A stretch of DNA of 64,000 nucleotides from Actinomycetes bacterium (GCA_024637035.1 JAGXFW010000023.1:62001-126000), one strand, 5' to 3'. Counted from the first letter of the stretch, positions 9,571-27,194 are shown. Notes: a model not told the origin generated them from the letters alone. Made by a program: numbers and translations.

Positions 9571-11688
9571 TTATCGCTCGCCGCGGAATCTCGCGACGAT
9601 CTCGAGTGCTATCGACGCGGGTACTTCTGCGTAGTGGCTGAACTGCATGGTATAGGTGGCCCGGCCTTGGGTCGAAGACCGTAGGTCGGTCGCGTATCCG
9701 AACATCTCAGAGAGCGGGACCCGCGCACGGATAACCTGGGCCCCAGCCCTCGGTTCCATGCCCAAGATGTGACCTCTCCTCGAGTTCAGGTCTCCGATGA
9801 CATCACCCATGTATTCCTCAGGTACGACCACCTCCACGTCTTCGATGGGTTCAAGCAGCACCGGCTTACTCTTCTCGGCGCCGGCCTTGAACGCCATGGA
9901 TCCGGCGATCTTGAAGGCCATCTCAGACGAGTCGACCTCGTGGTACGACCCGTCGTACAGCTCTACTTTGATGTCGACCATCGGGAACCCGGCAAGGACA
10001 CCGGTGCCCATGGCCTCGACGATACCCGCTTGGACTGCGGGTACGTACTCACGGGGCACGACGCCGCCCACGATCTTGTTGGTGAACGAGAAGCCTTCAC
10101 CCGGCTCAGTGGGGATGAGGCGTAGGACCACATGGCCGTACTGGCCGCGGCCACCCGTCTGGCGCACGAAACGCATCTCCGCCTTCTCGGCGATGTTGCG
10201 GATTGTCTCGCGATACGCCACCTGCGGACGTCCCACGTTGGCGTCCACTTTGAACTCACGCAGCAGGCGATCGACGATGATCTCCAGGTGGAGCTCGCCC
10301 ATACCAGCGATGATGGTCTGGCCCGTCTCCTCGTCGTTGTTCACGCGGAACGTGGGATCTTCTTCAGCCAGCTTCATGAGGCTTTCGCCAAGTCGGTCCT
10401 GATCGAGCTTGGTCTTCGGCTCGATGGCCACGGAGATGACCGGCTCGGGGAACTCGATGGACTCCAGGATCAGCGGATGCCCCGGGTCGGTGAGCGTGTC
10501 ACCGGTCGTAGTGAACTTGAGTCCGACCGCAGCAGCGATGTCGCCGGCGAAGATCTCGGTGCGATCCTCACGATGGTTGGCGTGCATCTGGAGGATGCGA
10601 CCCACGCGCTCCTTCTTGCCCTTCGAAGCGTTGTACACGTACGAGCCGGCCTTGAGCACTCCCGAGTACACCCGGAAGAAGGTCAGCTTGCCCACGTACG
10701 GGTCGGTCATGATCTTGAAGGCAAGCGCGGAGAAAGGCTCTTCGTCGGCGGCGTGCCGCAGGACTTCCTCATCCGTGCGCGGGTCGATGCCTGCGATCGG
10801 CGGGATATCCGTCGGAGCCGGCAGGTAGTCGATGACCGCGTCCAGAAGCATCTGTACGCCCTTGTTCTTGAAGGCGCTGCCGCAGAGCACGGGGGTGATC
10901 GAGATATCGAGCGTGCCGCGCCGGATGGCTTCCTTGATGGTGGCCTCATCGACCTCTTCGCCCTCGAGGAACGCATGCATGATGTTCTCGTCGTGGTCGG
11001 CTAGGATCTCCAGAAGCTGCTGACGCCCCTCGGCGGCCTGTTCCTCGAGTTCGGCTGGGATAGCGGTCTCTTCCCACTCGACGCCCATGTCGTCTTGGAA
11101 CAGATACGCCTTCATGCCCACGAGGTCCACCATGCCACGGAACTGGTCCTCGGCACCCACCGGCACGTGCAGGATGAGCGGCCGGGCACGGAGCCGGTCG
11201 ACCATGGTCTGTACCGATTTTGCGAAATCGGCGCCCGTGCGGTCCATCTTGTTGATGAACGCGATACGCGGCACGGAGTACTTGTCCGCCTGACGCCACA
11301 CCGTCTCAGACTGGGGTTCGACGCCGGCCACGGCATCGAACACCGCCACCGCACCGTCGAGTACACGAAGGGAGCGCTCGACCTCCATAGTGAAGTCCAC
11401 GTGCCCGGGTGTGTCTATGATGTTGATCCGATTACGCTTCCACTCGCACGTGGTAGCGGCTGCGGTGATAGTGATGCCGCGCTCCTGCTCCTGCTGCATC
11501 CAATCCATCACTGCGGCGCCGTCGTGCACCTCACCGATCTTGTAGGTGCGACCTGTGTAATACAGGATGCGTTCGGTGGTCGTGGTCTTCCCGGCGTCGA
11601 TGTGCGCCATGATGCCGATATTGCGCACGCGCTCCAGCGGGAACTGGCGCTTGTCGGTATCGACTTTCGATGTAGCTGCTTGTGCCAA
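9571..11688 (-). CDS. fusA: Elongation factor G
   Basis: EF-G is the translocase GTPase. The 705-residue product shows G1 AHIDAGKTT, the switch motif RGITITAA, G3 DTPGHVDF and G4 [10 protein letters not shown], then domains II-V with the conserved [10 protein letters not shown] in domain IV. Length is normal. It is in the str operon between rpsG and tuf. The 155-base gap to rpsG is the largest in this operon and holds no recognisable gene. Confidence 0.98.
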   Translation of the reverse strand: MAQAATSKVDTDKRQFPLERVRNIGIMAHIDAGKTTTTERILYYTGRTYKIGEVHDGAAVMDWMQQEQERGITITAAATTCEWKRNRINIIDTPGHVDFTMEVERSLRVLDGAVAVFDAVAGVEPQSETVWRQADKYSVPRIAFINKMDRTGADFAKSVQTMVDRLRARPLILHVPVGAEDQFRGMVDLVGMKAYLFQDDMGVEWEETAIPAELEEQAAEGRQQLLEILADHDENIMHAFLEGEEVDEATIKEAIRRGTLDISITPVLCGSAFKNKGVQMLLDAVIDYLPAPTDIPPIAGIDPRTDEEVLRHAADEEPFSALAFKIMTDPYVGKLTFFRVYSGVLKAGSYVYNASKGKKERVGRILQMHANHREDRTEIFAGDIAAAVGLKFTTTGDTLTDPGHPLILESIEFPEPVISVAIEPKTKLDQDRLGESLMKLAEEDPTFRVNNDEETGQTIIAGMGELHLEIIVDRLLREFKVDANVGRPQVAYRETIRNIAEKAEMRFVRQTGGRGQYGHVVLRLIPTEPGEGFSFTNKIVGGVVPREYVPAVQAGIVEAMGTGVLAGFPMVDIKVELYDGSYHEVDSSEMAFKIAGSMAFKAGAEKSKPVLLEPIEDVEVVVPEEYMGDVIGDLNSRRGHILGMEPRAGAQVIRARVPLSEMFGYATDLRSSTQGRATYTMQFSHYAEVPASIALEIVARFRGER

Positions 11689-11843
11689 CTGTCTCTTCTA
11701 TCCCTTCCATGCTCGGCGCGGACCTTCCGCCCCGAAACGACAGAGAACCGGGCCGAGCGACCGCGTGCGGCCCTCGAACCCGGACCCTGCTTGATGTCGA
11801 CGTGTGCTACTTACCCCAACTAGACCGTTCTACTCGATGGGAC

Positions 11844-12314
11844 TTACCAGCGGTAGTGCGCGAAGGCCTTGTTCGCCTCAGCCATCCGCAGGAGGTCTTC
11901 CTTCTTCTTCATCGTGACGCCGGTGCGGTTGTACCCATCGAGCAACTCGCCCGCCAGGCGTTCCGCCATGCTCTTCTCGCGCCGGTCGCGGCTGTGCGTG
12001 ATCAACCAGCGCACCGCCAACGTGTAGGAGCGACGAGTGCTCACTTCCACTGGTACTTGGTAGTTCGCGCCCCCGACCCTGCGGGACTTGACCTCGAGCG
12101 CGGGCCTGACGTTCTCGACCGCTTCCTTCAGCACCGCGATGGGCTCCTGCCCGGTGCGCTCGCGCATGATGTCGAGGGAGCGGTAGACGATCGTTTCCGC
12201 CGTCGACTTCTTGCCGTCGCGCATGAGCCGGTTGGTCAACTGCGTGACCAGACGATTCCGGTACACCGGGTCGGGCATGATCTCCCGCTTCTGTGACTTG
12301 ATCCTACGAGCCAT
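11844..12314 (-). CDS. rpsG: 30S ribosomal protein S7
   Basis: S7 nucleates assembly of the small-subunit head and in E. coli represses the str operon. The 156-residue protein has the signatures [26 protein letters not shown] and [14 protein letters not shown] and ends KAFAHYRW, all typical. It lies 19 bases after rpsL. Confidence 0.98.
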   Translation of the reverse strand: MARRIKSQKREIMPDPVYRNRLVTQLTNRLMRDGKKSTAETIVYRSLDIMRERTGQEPIAVLKEAVENVRPALEVKSRRVGGANYQVPVEVSTRRSYTLAVRWLITHSRDRREKSMAERLAGELLDGYNRTGVTMKKKEDLLRMAEANKAFAHYRW

Positions 12315-12333
12315 CTACAGCCGCCTTCCTGGC

Positions 12334-12705
12334 CTACTTAGGCGCCTTGACGCCGTACTTGGAGCGGCTCTGCTTACGACTAGCCACGCCAGCGGTGTCG
12401 AGGGCCGCACGGATTACCTTGTAACGTACACCCGGAAGGTCTTTCACTCGGCCACCCCGGATGAGCACCACGGAGTGCTCCTGAAGGTTGTGTCCGATAC
12501 CGGGGATGTAGGCTGTGACCTCCATCCCATTGGTGAGGCGGACGCGGGCCACCTTCCTCAGGGCCGAGTTCGGCTTCTTCGGAGTGGTGGTGTACACGCG
12601 GGTGCAAACGCCCCGCTTCTGCGGAGCACCCTTGAGGGCGGGGGTCTTGGTCTTCTTGACCAACTCGACCCGGCCCTTCCTTATCAGCTGATTAATCGTC
12701 GGCAC
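12334..12705 (-). CDS. rpsL: 30S ribosomal protein S12
   Basis: S12 lies at the decoding centre and sets accuracy. The 123-residue sequence begins [12 protein letters not shown] and has the conserved [17 protein letters not shown], with the lysine that is mutated in streptomycin-resistant strains present as wild type, and [14 protein letters not shown]. It is the first gene of the str operon, 130 bases downstream of the rpoC stop. Confidence 0.98.
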   Translation of the reverse strand: MPTINQLIRKGRVELVKKTKTPALKGAPQKRGVCTRVYTTTPKKPNSALRKVARVRLTNGMEVTAYIPGIGHNLQEHSVVLIRGGRVKDLPGVRYKVIRAALDTAGVASRKQSRSKYGVKAPK

Positions 12706-12835
12706 GAACGCTCCTCGATCACATACTTGTTATTTCCCGCCGGAATACCGCCCAGACCGGAGGGCACAAGACGTGCCGGAACCAGCCGCGGCGGCGAAGT
12801 ATAGCAAAGGCCCTGGTGACCTACAAGCGACTTCA

Positions 12836-17170
<4,335 letters not shown>

Positions 17171-17179
17171 CAGGGCCTC

Positions 17180-20950
<3,771 letters not shown>

Positions 20951-21037
20951 GCTTGCTCACTCCTCACAACAAATAGGCAGGACGAAATGGCTGAAGACGC
21001 AAACTCGAATGCTATCACGCCATCGCAGGCAAGGACA

Positions 21038-21073
21038 ACCCAGGGGGAGCATCCTTCGACGCTCCCCCTGGGT
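21038..21073 (-). terminator. rplL-rpoB intergenic attenuator hairpin
   Basis: A perfect 13-bp inverted repeat (ACCCAGGGGGAGC, 10-base loop) lies between rplL and rpoB. Transcriptional attenuation or RNase processing at exactly this gap is well known from E. coli, where it sets ribosomal protein versus polymerase output. The strand downstream has only a broken T-run, so partial read-through is expected. Confidence 0.75.
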
Positions 21074-21104
21074 CCAAGACAGTTCCGCCTGCGCGGAAGA
21101 ATGG

Positions 21105-21473
21105 CTACTTGATCTCGACCACGGCGCCGGCTTCTTCAAGCTGACTCTTGAGCGCTTCGGCCTCGTCCTTGGTGATACCTTCTTTGACCGCGTTCGGTGC
21201 GCCGTCGACCAGGTCCTTCGCTTCCTTCAAGCCAAGGCCCGTGACAGCACGTACTACTTTAATCACCTGGATCTTCTTGTCGCCGGTCGCGGAAAGGATG
21301 ACGTCGAACTCGGTCTGCTCTTCCACTTCCTCGGCTGCGGCCATCGGCGCGGCTGCTGCGGCCATCGGCGCGGCGGCGGTGACGCCGAACTCCTCCTCGA
21401 GCGCTTTGACCACTTCGGCCAGCTCGAGAACGGTCATCTTCTTGATCTCTTCGATCAGCTCCTGCGGGGTCAT
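21105..21473 (-). CDS. rplL: 50S ribosomal protein L7/L12
   Basis: L7/L12 is the multi-copy stalk protein that recruits translation factors. The 122-residue product has the helical N-terminal dimerisation domain, an Ala/Pro/Met-rich hinge with repeated AAAPM units, and the C-terminal domain with the conserved [20 protein letters not shown]. Length is normal. It follows rplJ by 72 bases. Confidence 0.98.
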   Translation of the reverse strand: MTPQELIEEIKKMTVLELAEVVKALEEEFGVTAAAPMAAAAAPMAAAEEVEEQTEFDVILSATGDKKIQVIKVVRAVTGLGLKEAKDLVDGAPNAVKEGITKDEAEALKSQLEEAGAVVEIK

Positions 21474-21545
21474 CTCTCTCTTACCTCCATACGTTCAGGT
21501 ACCCGGCGGGCCCAGGCCCGCACTGCTTCCTAGGGACGAGCCGGG

Positions 21546-22067
21546 CTACGCCGCGGCCTTCTGCTCTCTCACTTGATCGAGCGCGATCACCAAGCCACGC
21601 ATCGGCCCGGTGAGAACGTTCGCCAAACCATACAGCGGCGCGGCTATTCCTCCGACCACTTTCGCTATGAGCTCTTCGCGGCTCGGCAGGGCTGCCAACC
21701 TCTCGACGTCCGCGCGATCGAGCAGCTGACTCTGCAGGTAGCCACCCTTGACCGTGAGCTTCTTCTTCTCCTTCATGAAGCCGAGCAGAGCTTTCGCCGG
21801 ACCCACGGCATCCTCGCCACAGTAGGCGATGGCGGTGGGACCTTCGAGCAACGCGTCGAGACCCTCGACGCCCGCGTCGGCGGCCGCGATCTTGGCAAGC
21901 GTGTTCTTCACGACCGCGAGTTCGGCTCCGTTGGCTCTGAGCCGGCTGCGCAACTCGGTAGCTTCGCCCACGGAGAGCCCGCGGAAGTCGACCAGATAAT
22001 AGGCATCGGTGGAGCTAAGCTTCGCGGCGATCTCTTGTACCGCGGCGACCTTCTCCGGTCTGGCCAT
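21546..22067 (-). CDS. rplJ: 50S ribosomal protein L10
   Basis: L10 anchors the L7/L12 dimers on the ribosome and autoregulates translation of its own operon by binding the leader. The 173-residue protein starts MARPEKVAAVQEIAAKL, has VVKNTLAKIA, and a C-terminal helix that holds L12 dimers. It is preceded by a structured leader of about 270 bases (see the terminator entry). Confidence 0.97.
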   Translation of the reverse strand: MARPEKVAAVQEIAAKLSSTDAYYLVDFRGLSVGEATELRSRLRANGAELAVVKNTLAKIAAADAGVEGLDALLEGPTAIAYCGEDAVGPAKALLGFMKEKKKLTVKGGYLQSQLLDRADVERLAALPSREELIAKVVGGIAAPLYGLANVLTGPMRGLVIALDQVREQKAAA

Positions 22068-22086
22068 ACGTCATCCCTCCTTTCCC

Positions 22087-22123
22087 AAAATAGAAAACGT
22101 CCACCCCCGGAACTGAGGTGGAC
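22087..22123 (-). terminator. Intrinsic terminator-like hairpin in the rplJ leader
   Basis: On the minus strand GTCCACC pairs with GGTGGAC around an 11-base loop and is followed by GTTTTCTATTTT, 20 bases upstream of the rplJ start. This has the form of a Rho-independent terminator placed as a leader attenuator. It is in the position of the L10 leader, the known site of L10-L12 autoregulation, in the otherwise non-coding 22068-22343 stretch. Confidence 0.8.
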
Positions 22124-22343
22124 GCCTAAGATACTTCGCACGTGTTGTGACGTACGCTATACCACGGTGTGTCCCGCCTCGGCTGGCCGTCCCACTTTTC
22201 GGTCCGATTACCCCGCTCTGACAAGCGGGACCAGCTGTCTCCGGCATACGACGCGGAAGTATATCCCCAGGGGTCCCGCGCCGACAACCCCCGGGCGGCT
22301 CTCGACTTGCCAGAAGTCGCAGCCGACCGTCCTCGACGTGATC

Positions 22344-23102
22344 CTACTCGACGACCTCCGCCGTCTCGTCTGCCGCCGACACCTCGTCGACCACTTCATC
22401 AGCAACAATGATCTTCGTCTTCGTGGTATCCACCGGAACGCCCGGGCCCATAGTGCTCGCAAAGGTGATGCTGCGCAGGTACTTGCCTTTGGCGGCGGCG
22501 GGCTTGGCGCGCACGAGTTCGTCAAGGAACTCGGCGTAGTTCTCCACGAGTTGCCCCTGCTCGAACGACTTCTTGCCGATAATCACGTGCACGACGCCCA
22601 ACTTGTCGGTGCGGTACTCGATCTTGCCGGCCTTCATGTCGGACACCGCCCTGCCCACATCGAACGTGACCGTTCCGGCCTTCGGGTTCGGCATAAGACC
22701 TCGGGGGCCGAGAACTCGACCGAGCTTGCCGACCACGCCCATCATGTCGGGAGTGGCGATAGCGACATCGAACTCGAGGAAGCCCTTCTCCACACGGGTG
22801 GCGAGGTCTTCGGCGCCCACGACATCGGCGCCGGCGGCTTCGGCTTCGGTGGCCTTGTCGCCCTTGGCGAACACCGCGACGCGGACGCTCTTGCCCGTGC
22901 CGTGCGGGAGCATGATGGTGCCGCGCACCTGCTGATCCGCATGACGGGGATTGACGCCGAGTTTCACGTGCACTTCGACCGTCTCGTCAAACGTGGCTGC
23001 CTGCATGCTCTGGATGAGTCGCACTGCCTCACCCACCGTATACACGCGCCCCACTTCGACGGCACGCTTTGCTTCCTTGTAGCGCTTGGACTGCTTACCC
23101 AC
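22344..23102 (-). CDS. rplA: 50S ribosomal protein L1
   Basis: L1 forms the mobile stalk at the E site. I start at the GTG (23100-23102) after AGGAGG, giving 252 residues that begin [15 protein letters not shown]; the track's 23150 start adds 16 unlikely residues. The signatures [17 protein letters not shown] and [12 protein letters not shown] are present. An acidic, Val/Glu-rich C-terminal tail of about 20 residues is slightly longer than average. Confidence 0.95.
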   Translation of the reverse strand: MGKQSKRYKEAKRAVEVGRVYTVGEAVRLIQSMQAATFDETVEVHVKLGVNPRHADQQVRGTIMLPHGTGKSVRVAVFAKGDKATEAEAAGADVVGAEDLATRVEKGFLEFDVAIATPDMMGVVGKLGRVLGPRGLMPNPKAGTVTFDVGRAVSDMKAGKIEYRTDKLGVVHVIIGKKSFEQGQLVENYAEFLDELVRAKPAAAKGKYLRSITFASTMGPGVPVDTTKTKIIVADEVVDEVSAADETAEVVE

Positions 23103-23231
23103 TTCGCGTTCCTCCTGTGGTGCATGCGGGTCCGTTCGGGACCCTCCCACTCTCGTGACCCCCGTCCTGCGCTGGGGCCGATATCTGATCCGCTCGACCG
23201 GGCCCCTCGAGGCTTTCCGGCGCGACCGTCA

Positions 23232-23657
23232 CTACCGCTGGACGACGACCCCCATGCTACGCGCGGTGCCGGCCAAGATGTTCATGGCGGCTTCCACGTC
23301 GTTCGCGTTGAGGTCGGGCAGCTTGACTTCGGCGATCTGCCGCAGTTGATCCTGCGTGATGGTGCCCACCTTCTCGCGATTCGGCGAGCCGGAGCCCTTG
23401 GGGACGCCGGCGGCTTGGCGGATGAGCACCGCAGCCGGGGGGGTCTTCAGCAAGAACGTGAACGACCTATCCTCGTAGACGGTGATCTCCACGGGGATGA
23501 TGGTGCCCACCTTGTCCTGCGTCTGAGCGTTGTAGGCCTTGCAGAACTCCATGATGTTGACGCCGTGCTGACCCAGGGCAGGGCCCACAGGAGGCGCCGG
23601 GTTCGCCTGACCCGCGGCGATCTGGAGCTTGATATTCGCTCGAACCTTCTTTGCCAC
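23232..23657 (-). CDS. rplK: 50S ribosomal protein L11
   Basis: L11 forms the GTPase-associated centre with 23S rRNA and is the thiostrepton target. The 141-residue protein has the N-terminal [22 protein letters not shown] and the C-terminal signature of L11 ([18 protein letters not shown]). It is the first gene of the L11-L1 pair, 40 bases after nusG. Confidence 0.98.
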   Translation of the reverse strand: MAKKVRANIKLQIAAGQANPAPPVGPALGQHGVNIMEFCKAYNAQTQDKVGTIIPVEITVYEDRSFTFLLKTPPAAVLIRQAAGVPKGSGSPNREKVGTITQDQLRQIAEVKLPDLNANDVEAAMNILAGTARSMGVVVQR

Positions 23658-23697
23658 TGTCTCTCTCCGTGTCCTTCTTACGGATCCGCGCGGTGCG

Positions 23698-24222
23698 TCA
23701 GATCCTCTTGACCTGTTCGAAGCCCAACTCGGTCGGCGTATCGCGGCCGAAGATGGACACCATGACCTTGAGTTTGCTCTGCTCCACGTTCACTTCGGCG
23801 ACTTCACCCGTGAAATCAGCCAGAGGCCCGCTGGAGACCTTGACCTGGTCGCCCACCGCGAACTCGGCCTTGGCTTTTGGTTTCTCCACGGTCGAGGTGT
23901 GCAGGATACGATCGACCTCGGCGGCACTCAGTGCGGTGGGTTTGTTCTCCGACCCGACGAAACCGGTGACGCCGGGAGTGTTCTTCACCAGGGACCACGA
24001 GTCATCGGTGAGGACCATCTTCACGAGCACATAGCCCGGGAAGATGCGACGCTCGATTTGGATCTTCTCGCCGCCCTTGGTCTCGACCACCTGCTCGGTG
24101 GGGACCACGATACTCTCGAAGTAGGGCACGAGATCCATGGATTGGATCCGATGCTCCAGGTTCGCGCGAGCTTTGTTCTCGTGCCCTGAATATGTGTTGA
24201 TGACGTACCACTTAGCCAGCAT
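23698..24222 (-). CDS. nusG: Transcription termination/antitermination factor NusG
   Basis: NusG couples RNA polymerase to ribosomes or Rho. The 174-residue protein shows the NGN domain ([19 protein letters not shown]), the conserved [21 protein letters not shown]-like sequence, and a C-terminal KOW domain ([17 protein letters not shown]). There is no insertion between the domains. It lies 45 bases after secE, the standard arrangement. Confidence 0.98.
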   Translation of the reverse strand: MLAKWYVINTYSGHENKARANLEHRIQSMDLVPYFESIVVPTEQVVETKGGEKIQIERRIFPGYVLVKMVLTDDSWSLVKNTPGVTGFVGSENKPTALSAAEVDRILHTSTVEKPKAKAEFAVGDQVKVSSGPLADFTGEVAEVNVEQSKLKVMVSIFGRDTPTELGFEQVKRI

Positions 24223-24267
24223 CGCGGGAATCCAGATCCTTTCGTGGGCGAGGAGCGAGGCGCTCGG

Positions 24268-24594
24268 TCACCCGAGACGTGCCAGTTTCACTAGGGTAGA
24301 CCACACCAGATCAAGAAGCCCGATGTAGGAAGCGGCGATCGCGATCGCCACGAGCACGACCATGGTGGCCTGTATGAGCTCCTGGCGCGGCGGCCATGTG
24401 ACCTTCGTCATCTCGTTGCGCACTTCGCGCAAGAAGCGCCCGGCACTGCGCCCGCCGCCCGCACGCGTCGCGACCTGAGCCGAGGACTTGCTGCCCTTGG
24501 CGGGAACAGCCCGCGCAGAAGCCTTGGCCGGTGTTTTGGCCGACGCCTTGACCGGCGTCTTCGCCGAGGACTTCGGTATTGGTGACCATGCCAT
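24268..24594 (-). CDS. secE: Preprotein translocase subunit SecE
   Basis: SecE is the essential clamp subunit of the SecYEG translocon. The product has 108 residues. The first 45 are a Lys/Ala/Pro/Ser-rich repeat (SAKTPVKASAKTPAKAS), a low-complexity extension typical of actinobacterial SecE. The conserved amphipathic helix FLREVRNEMTKVTWPPRQEL follows, then one transmembrane helix. It lies between tRNA-Trp and nusG. Confidence 0.95.
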   Translation of the reverse strand: MAWSPIPKSSAKTPVKASAKTPAKASARAVPAKGSKSSAQVATRAGGGRSAGRFLREVRNEMTKVTWPPRQELIQATMVVLVAIAIAASYIGLLDLVWSTLVKLARLG

Positions 24595-24626
24595 CGTGCT
24601 TCGTGTGCCTTTCTTTTGGAGCGGGC

Positions 24627-24702
24627 TGGCAGGGCAGGAGGGATTCGAACCCCCAACATCCGGTTTTGGAGACCGGCGCTCTACCGTTGGAGCTACTGCC
24701 CT
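24627..24702 (-). tRNA. tRNA-Trp (anticodon CCA)
   Basis: On the minus strand a complete cloverleaf can be folded: acceptor AGGGCAG/CTGCCCT, D arm with TAGCTCCAACGG, anticodon loop TCTCCAAA with CCA, and T arm GGGGGTTCGAATCCCT. The 3' CCA is encoded in the DNA. Position just upstream of secE is common in bacteria. Confidence 0.96.
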
Positions 24703-24756
24703 ACGCTGTTCCTCGGATAGGAGCCTTCACCAGCCCAGCGAAGGACGCCCCTGCCC

Positions 24757-24906
24757 CTACTTCGTTTCCTTGTGAGTGGTGTGCGACCCGCACCACTTGC
24801 AGTACTTCTGGAACTCGATCCGCTCGGGATCGTTCCGCTTGTTCTTCATCGTCGTGTAATTGCGGCGCTTGCATTCCTGGCAAGCCAGCGTGACCCGTAC
24901 GCGCAT
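24757..24906 (-). CDS. rpmG: 50S ribosomal protein L33
   Basis: This 49-residue gene is missing from the ORF track because of its size. It starts at ATG (24904-24906) and reads [20 protein letters not shown] to the end HTTHKETK. Two CxxC pairs (CQEC, CKWC) mark the zinc-binding type of L33. It lies between tRNA-Met and tRNA-Trp, the common place for rpmG upstream of secE. Confidence 0.95.
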   Translation of the reverse strand: MRVRVTLACQECKRRNYTTMKNKRNDPERIEFQKYCKWCGSHTTHKETK

Positions 24907-25012
24907 CGCTTCATACCATCCTAGCTAGAGAGCAATCGTGGATGCTACCACAGCGCATGTTTCAACCCAAGGGCGCGGCCCCACGGTAGGGACACGCCCT
25001 TGGGCGAAGAAT

Positions 25013-25089
25013 TGGTAGCGGCGCAGGGACTCGAACCCCGGACTCGCGGATTATGATTCCGCTGCTCTGACCAACTGAGCTACGCCGCC
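25013..25089 (-). tRNA. tRNA-Met (anticodon CAT)
   Basis: The minus strand folds as GGCGGCG...CGCCGCT with anticodon CAT in loop ATCATAA and an encoded CCA. The G-U first acceptor pair and D-arm TAGCTCAGTTGG suggest an elongator-type tRNA. An isoleucine tRNA with a modified CAT anticodon cannot be excluded without comparison. One T-stem position is mismatched by eye. Confidence 0.9.
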
Positions 25090-25105
25090 GTACTCCACAT
25101 GCTGA

Positions 25106-25181
25106 TGGAGCCTCCAATCGGATTCGAACCGATGACCCCTTCCTTACCATGGAAGTGCTCTGCCAGCTGAGCTATGGAGGC
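25106..25181 (-). tRNA. tRNA-Thr (anticodon GGT)
   Basis: The cloverleaf on the minus strand is complete: acceptor GCCTCCA/TGGAGGC, anticodon loop ATGGTAA containing GGT, T loop GGTTCGAATCC and an encoded CCA. It is the second tRNA in the cluster, between tRNA-Tyr and tRNA-Met. Confidence 0.95.
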
Positions 25182-25230
25182 CCTAGGACCGCGAGCGCCA
25201 AGCGCTCCTCTCGCCTCAGGACATGGTGGG

Positions 25231-25315
<85 letters not shown>

Positions 25316-25344
25316 ACGGCCTATCGGCCCTGAAGCGAACCCGG

Positions 25345-25373
25345 ATGATACCCGAGGGGTCAGGCCATTTCAA
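25345..25373 (-). promoter_or_regulatory. Sigma-70 type promoter of the tRNA-rpmG-secE-nusG run
   Basis: On the minus strand TTGAAA is followed after exactly 17 bases by TATCAT, 29 bases before the 5' end of tRNA-Tyr. Both boxes are one or two changes from consensus. This is the best promoter match upstream of the cluster and would drive the four tRNA genes and possibly the genes beyond. Confidence 0.8.
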
Positions 25374-25425
25374 GCAAACGGGAGCCACCCGGGGAGGCGC
25401 GCAGGACCGCCCCGGGCCGGGCACG

Positions 25426-25457
25426 AAAAAGGGCCCCGCTGTCGGACGCGGGGCCCC
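25426..25457 (-). terminator. Rho-independent terminator
   Basis: On the minus strand GGGGCCCCGC and GCGGGGCCC form a stem around an 8-base loop, followed directly by TTTTT. It lies 60 bases after the small secreted-protein gene and insulates it from the strong tRNA promoter just downstream. Confidence 0.92.
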
Positions 25458-25517
25458 TTGGGGAGAGAGACCTGCTCGGGCGTCGGCGAGGTCGTCGGCA
25501 ACCCTTCGCGGCTCAGG

Positions 25518-25736
25518 CTACTTCGCGCGCTCCATGCCCATGCAGGCTTCATGCGACATGGTGCAGGTGAAGGGTACGTTGTCGTGACCATTGGTGCCCA
25601 TGGTCTCCATGTGGGCGTTGTGCAGCCCGGAATCGGCTGCGGCGGGCGGCGAGGGGGCCGCGAAGGCAGGAGCAGCCATCAGCAGCAGCGCCAACACCAT
25701 CAGTCCCACTATCAGGATCATCGACCTACGTTTCAT
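25518..25736 (-). CDS. Small secreted Met/His-rich protein, unknown
   Basis: The product is 72 residues. Residues 1-26 are a clear signal peptide (MKRRS, a long hydrophobic stretch, then APAFAAP), so the mature protein of about 46 residues is exported. The mature part is rich in Met, His and Cys (HNAHMETMG, CTMSHEACMGME), a composition that suggests binding of a soft metal such as copper; this is inference. The gene ends at a perfect terminator and has its own promoter region with a palindromic operator-like site and 11-bp direct repeats. I do not recognise the family. Confidence 0.7.
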   Translation of the reverse strand: MKRRSMILIVGLMVLALLLMAAPAFAAPSPPAAADSGLHNAHMETMGTNGHDNVPFTCTMSHEACMGMERAK

Positions 25737-25824
25737 CCGGACTTCTCCTTGGTTTCGCCGGGATCACCGGCGTGCTTGCGGCCGGTGGGGCCGCGCCTTC
25801 GCGCAGCCGCACTGTCCGACCACT

Positions 25825-25841
25825 CTACTACATCGTGTAGT
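25825..25841. promoter_or_regulatory. BlaI/CopY-like operator palindrome
   Basis: TACTACA-TCG-TGTAGTA is a perfect dyad about 90 bases upstream of the small secreted-protein start. It has the half-site used by BlaI/MecI/CopY repressors (TACTACA...TGTAGTA). No such repressor gene is in the window, so a regulator elsewhere is inferred. Confidence 0.6.
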
Positions 25842-25862
25842 ACAAGCTAGAGCTACCGCCTG

Positions 25863-25886
25863 GTCTTTACGGAGTCTTTACGGAGG
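25863..25886. promoter_or_regulatory. Tandem CTTTAC direct repeats, 11-bp period
   Basis: TCTTTACGGAG is repeated immediately (CTTTAC at 25864 and 25875). Two direct half-sites 11 bp apart are the pattern bound by OmpR/PhoB-type response regulators. The repeats are just upstream of the palindrome and probably belong to the same promoter. Confidence 0.5.
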
Positions 25887-25928
25887 GGCGGCCGACAAGG
25901 AGCTAACCGCGGGGGCCGGAACGACTAC

Positions 25929-26285
25929 TCAGTCCCCGTCCAGGACGGCACGTACTCTGGCTGCGAGCGCGTCCGGAGAGAAGGGCTTCTGGAGGAACCG
26001 CACCCCCTCGCCGAGAACGCCCCGCGAAGCGATCACGTCGGCGGTGTACCCGGACATGAAGAGCGCCTTGATACCCGGCCTTTGTGCTCGTATCCGGCCC
26101 TCGAGTTCTCGTCCGTTCATGCCGGGCATCACGACATCGGTGAGCAGAAGGTGGATCTCGTGGTCGCCTCGGCTCAACTCGAGGGCAGCCTCCGATCCCT
26201 CGGCTTCGAGCACGGTGTACCCGGACCGCTCCAGAACGGTGCGCACCAGACGTCGCACCTGTCCTTCGTCCTCGACGAGCAGCAC
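25929..26285 (-). CDS. Stand-alone response-regulator receiver domain, possibly a remnant
   Basis: The 118 residues form one complete REC domain: acidic pair in LLVEDEGQ, phospho-acceptor in LLLTDVVMPGMNG, Ser/Thr switch FMSGYTAD and lysine in LQKPFSP. There is no output domain. The GTG start at 26283-26285 has no good ribosome site. The frame stays open upstream for about 20 codons reading PGGDETVLLVEDE, the type of linker that precedes the C-terminal REC of hybrid histidine kinases, until a TAG stop. It may therefore be the tail of a lost hybrid kinase, or a CheY-like single-domain protein. No kinase is adjacent. Confidence 0.7.
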   Translation of the reverse strand: MLLVEDEGQVRRLVRTVLERSGYTVLEAEGSEAALELSRGDHEIHLLLTDVVMPGMNGRELEGRIRAQRPGIKALFMSGYTADVIASRGVLGEGVRFLQKPFSPDALAARVRAVLDGD

Positions 26286-26570
26286 CGTCTCGTCGCCGCC
26301 GGGGGAAGTCGGGGTCAGGTCGGTCTTGGGGGGCTGGGCGAGTACCCCTGCATTCTAACAGTGGGCGCAGCGGGGACCTTGCGGGCCGACGCGAAAAGCC
26401 GGAGACTGTTCCCGTATCTCTCCGCACCACAACCGAAGGTATCGGCCGGTGTCGGCGTCTAATCAAGAGACGAGCCAGGACCGCCGGCCGGCCGATCGAC
26501 CGGCCCCAGCAGGCCGACGGGGCTCCAACGGACGGATCGACCCGATCACAGGTGGAAGAGGGGAGAGACG

Positions 26571-27194
26571 ATGGAATTATCCACCATGCGAGCGCCCACG
26601 CGGCAGGCGGTGACGCGCGACCTCATGAATGGCACGAGAGCCCAGCCAACCGACCAGGCAGCGCGGAGGCGCGACGAGTTCACCGGGCTCGTGCACGCCC
26701 ACGACCGCTCGATACGGATGCTGGCCTACCGGCTCCTCGGCGACGGAGACCTGGTCGACGACGCTCTGCAGGAAGCATACCTCCGTGCCTACCGCGCGCT
26801 GCCGTCGTTCCGCGACGAGGCGGCGGCTTCGACCTGGCTCTACCGCATCACCTATAACGTGTGCCTCGACCGCCTGCGCGCCGGCAAGCGAGCGGCGCAG
26901 GGCCTCGGAGTGGTGCGATCGCTCGAGCACTTGGCCGAAGAAGGGGCCGAGCCGGCGACGGACCTCGATCTCGCCGATGTCGTCGCCAAGCACGGCGACC
27001 TGGAGGCGGCTCTGGCCACCCTGCCCGTGGACCAGCGGGCGGCGGTGATGCTGGTGGACGCCATCGGATACGACTACTGGACCGCCGCGAACATCCTGGG
27101 AGTGAAGGAGGGGACGGTCGCTTCGCGACTGAGCACCGCCCGGGCGCAGCTCCGCGGCGCCCTCTCCCCCCAGAGAAGAGGAGACCTGCGATGA
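26571..27194 (+). CDS. ECF-type RNA polymerase sigma factor
   Basis: The product is 207 residues. After a 35-residue variable N-terminus come sigma region 2 (EFTGLVHAHDRSIRMLAYRLL with DLVDDALQEAYLRAYRAL and a TWLYRITYN segment) and region 4 (LPVDQRAAVMLVDAIGYDY followed by the helix-turn-helix GVKEGTVASRLSTAR). There is no region 1.1 or 3. A GAGGGGAGAG ribosome site precedes the ATG. The stop overlaps the next gene by ATGA, so sigma and anti-sigma are translationally coupled. The target regulon is unknown. Confidence 0.93.
   Translation: MELSTMRAPTRQAVTRDLMNGTRAQPTDQAARRRDEFTGLVHAHDRSIRMLAYRLLGDGDLVDDALQEAYLRAYRALPSFRDEAAASTWLYRITYNVCLDRLRAGKRAAQGLGVVRSLEHLAEEGAEPATDLDLADVVAKHGDLEAALATLPVDQRAAVMLVDAIGYDYWTAANILGVKEGTVASRLSTARAQLRGALSPQRRGDLR

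Noticed and set aside
26861-27190. Upstream extension of the anti-sigma ORF
   Set aside because: This part runs through the sigma gene in another frame; the ATGA overlap at 27191 is the natural start.
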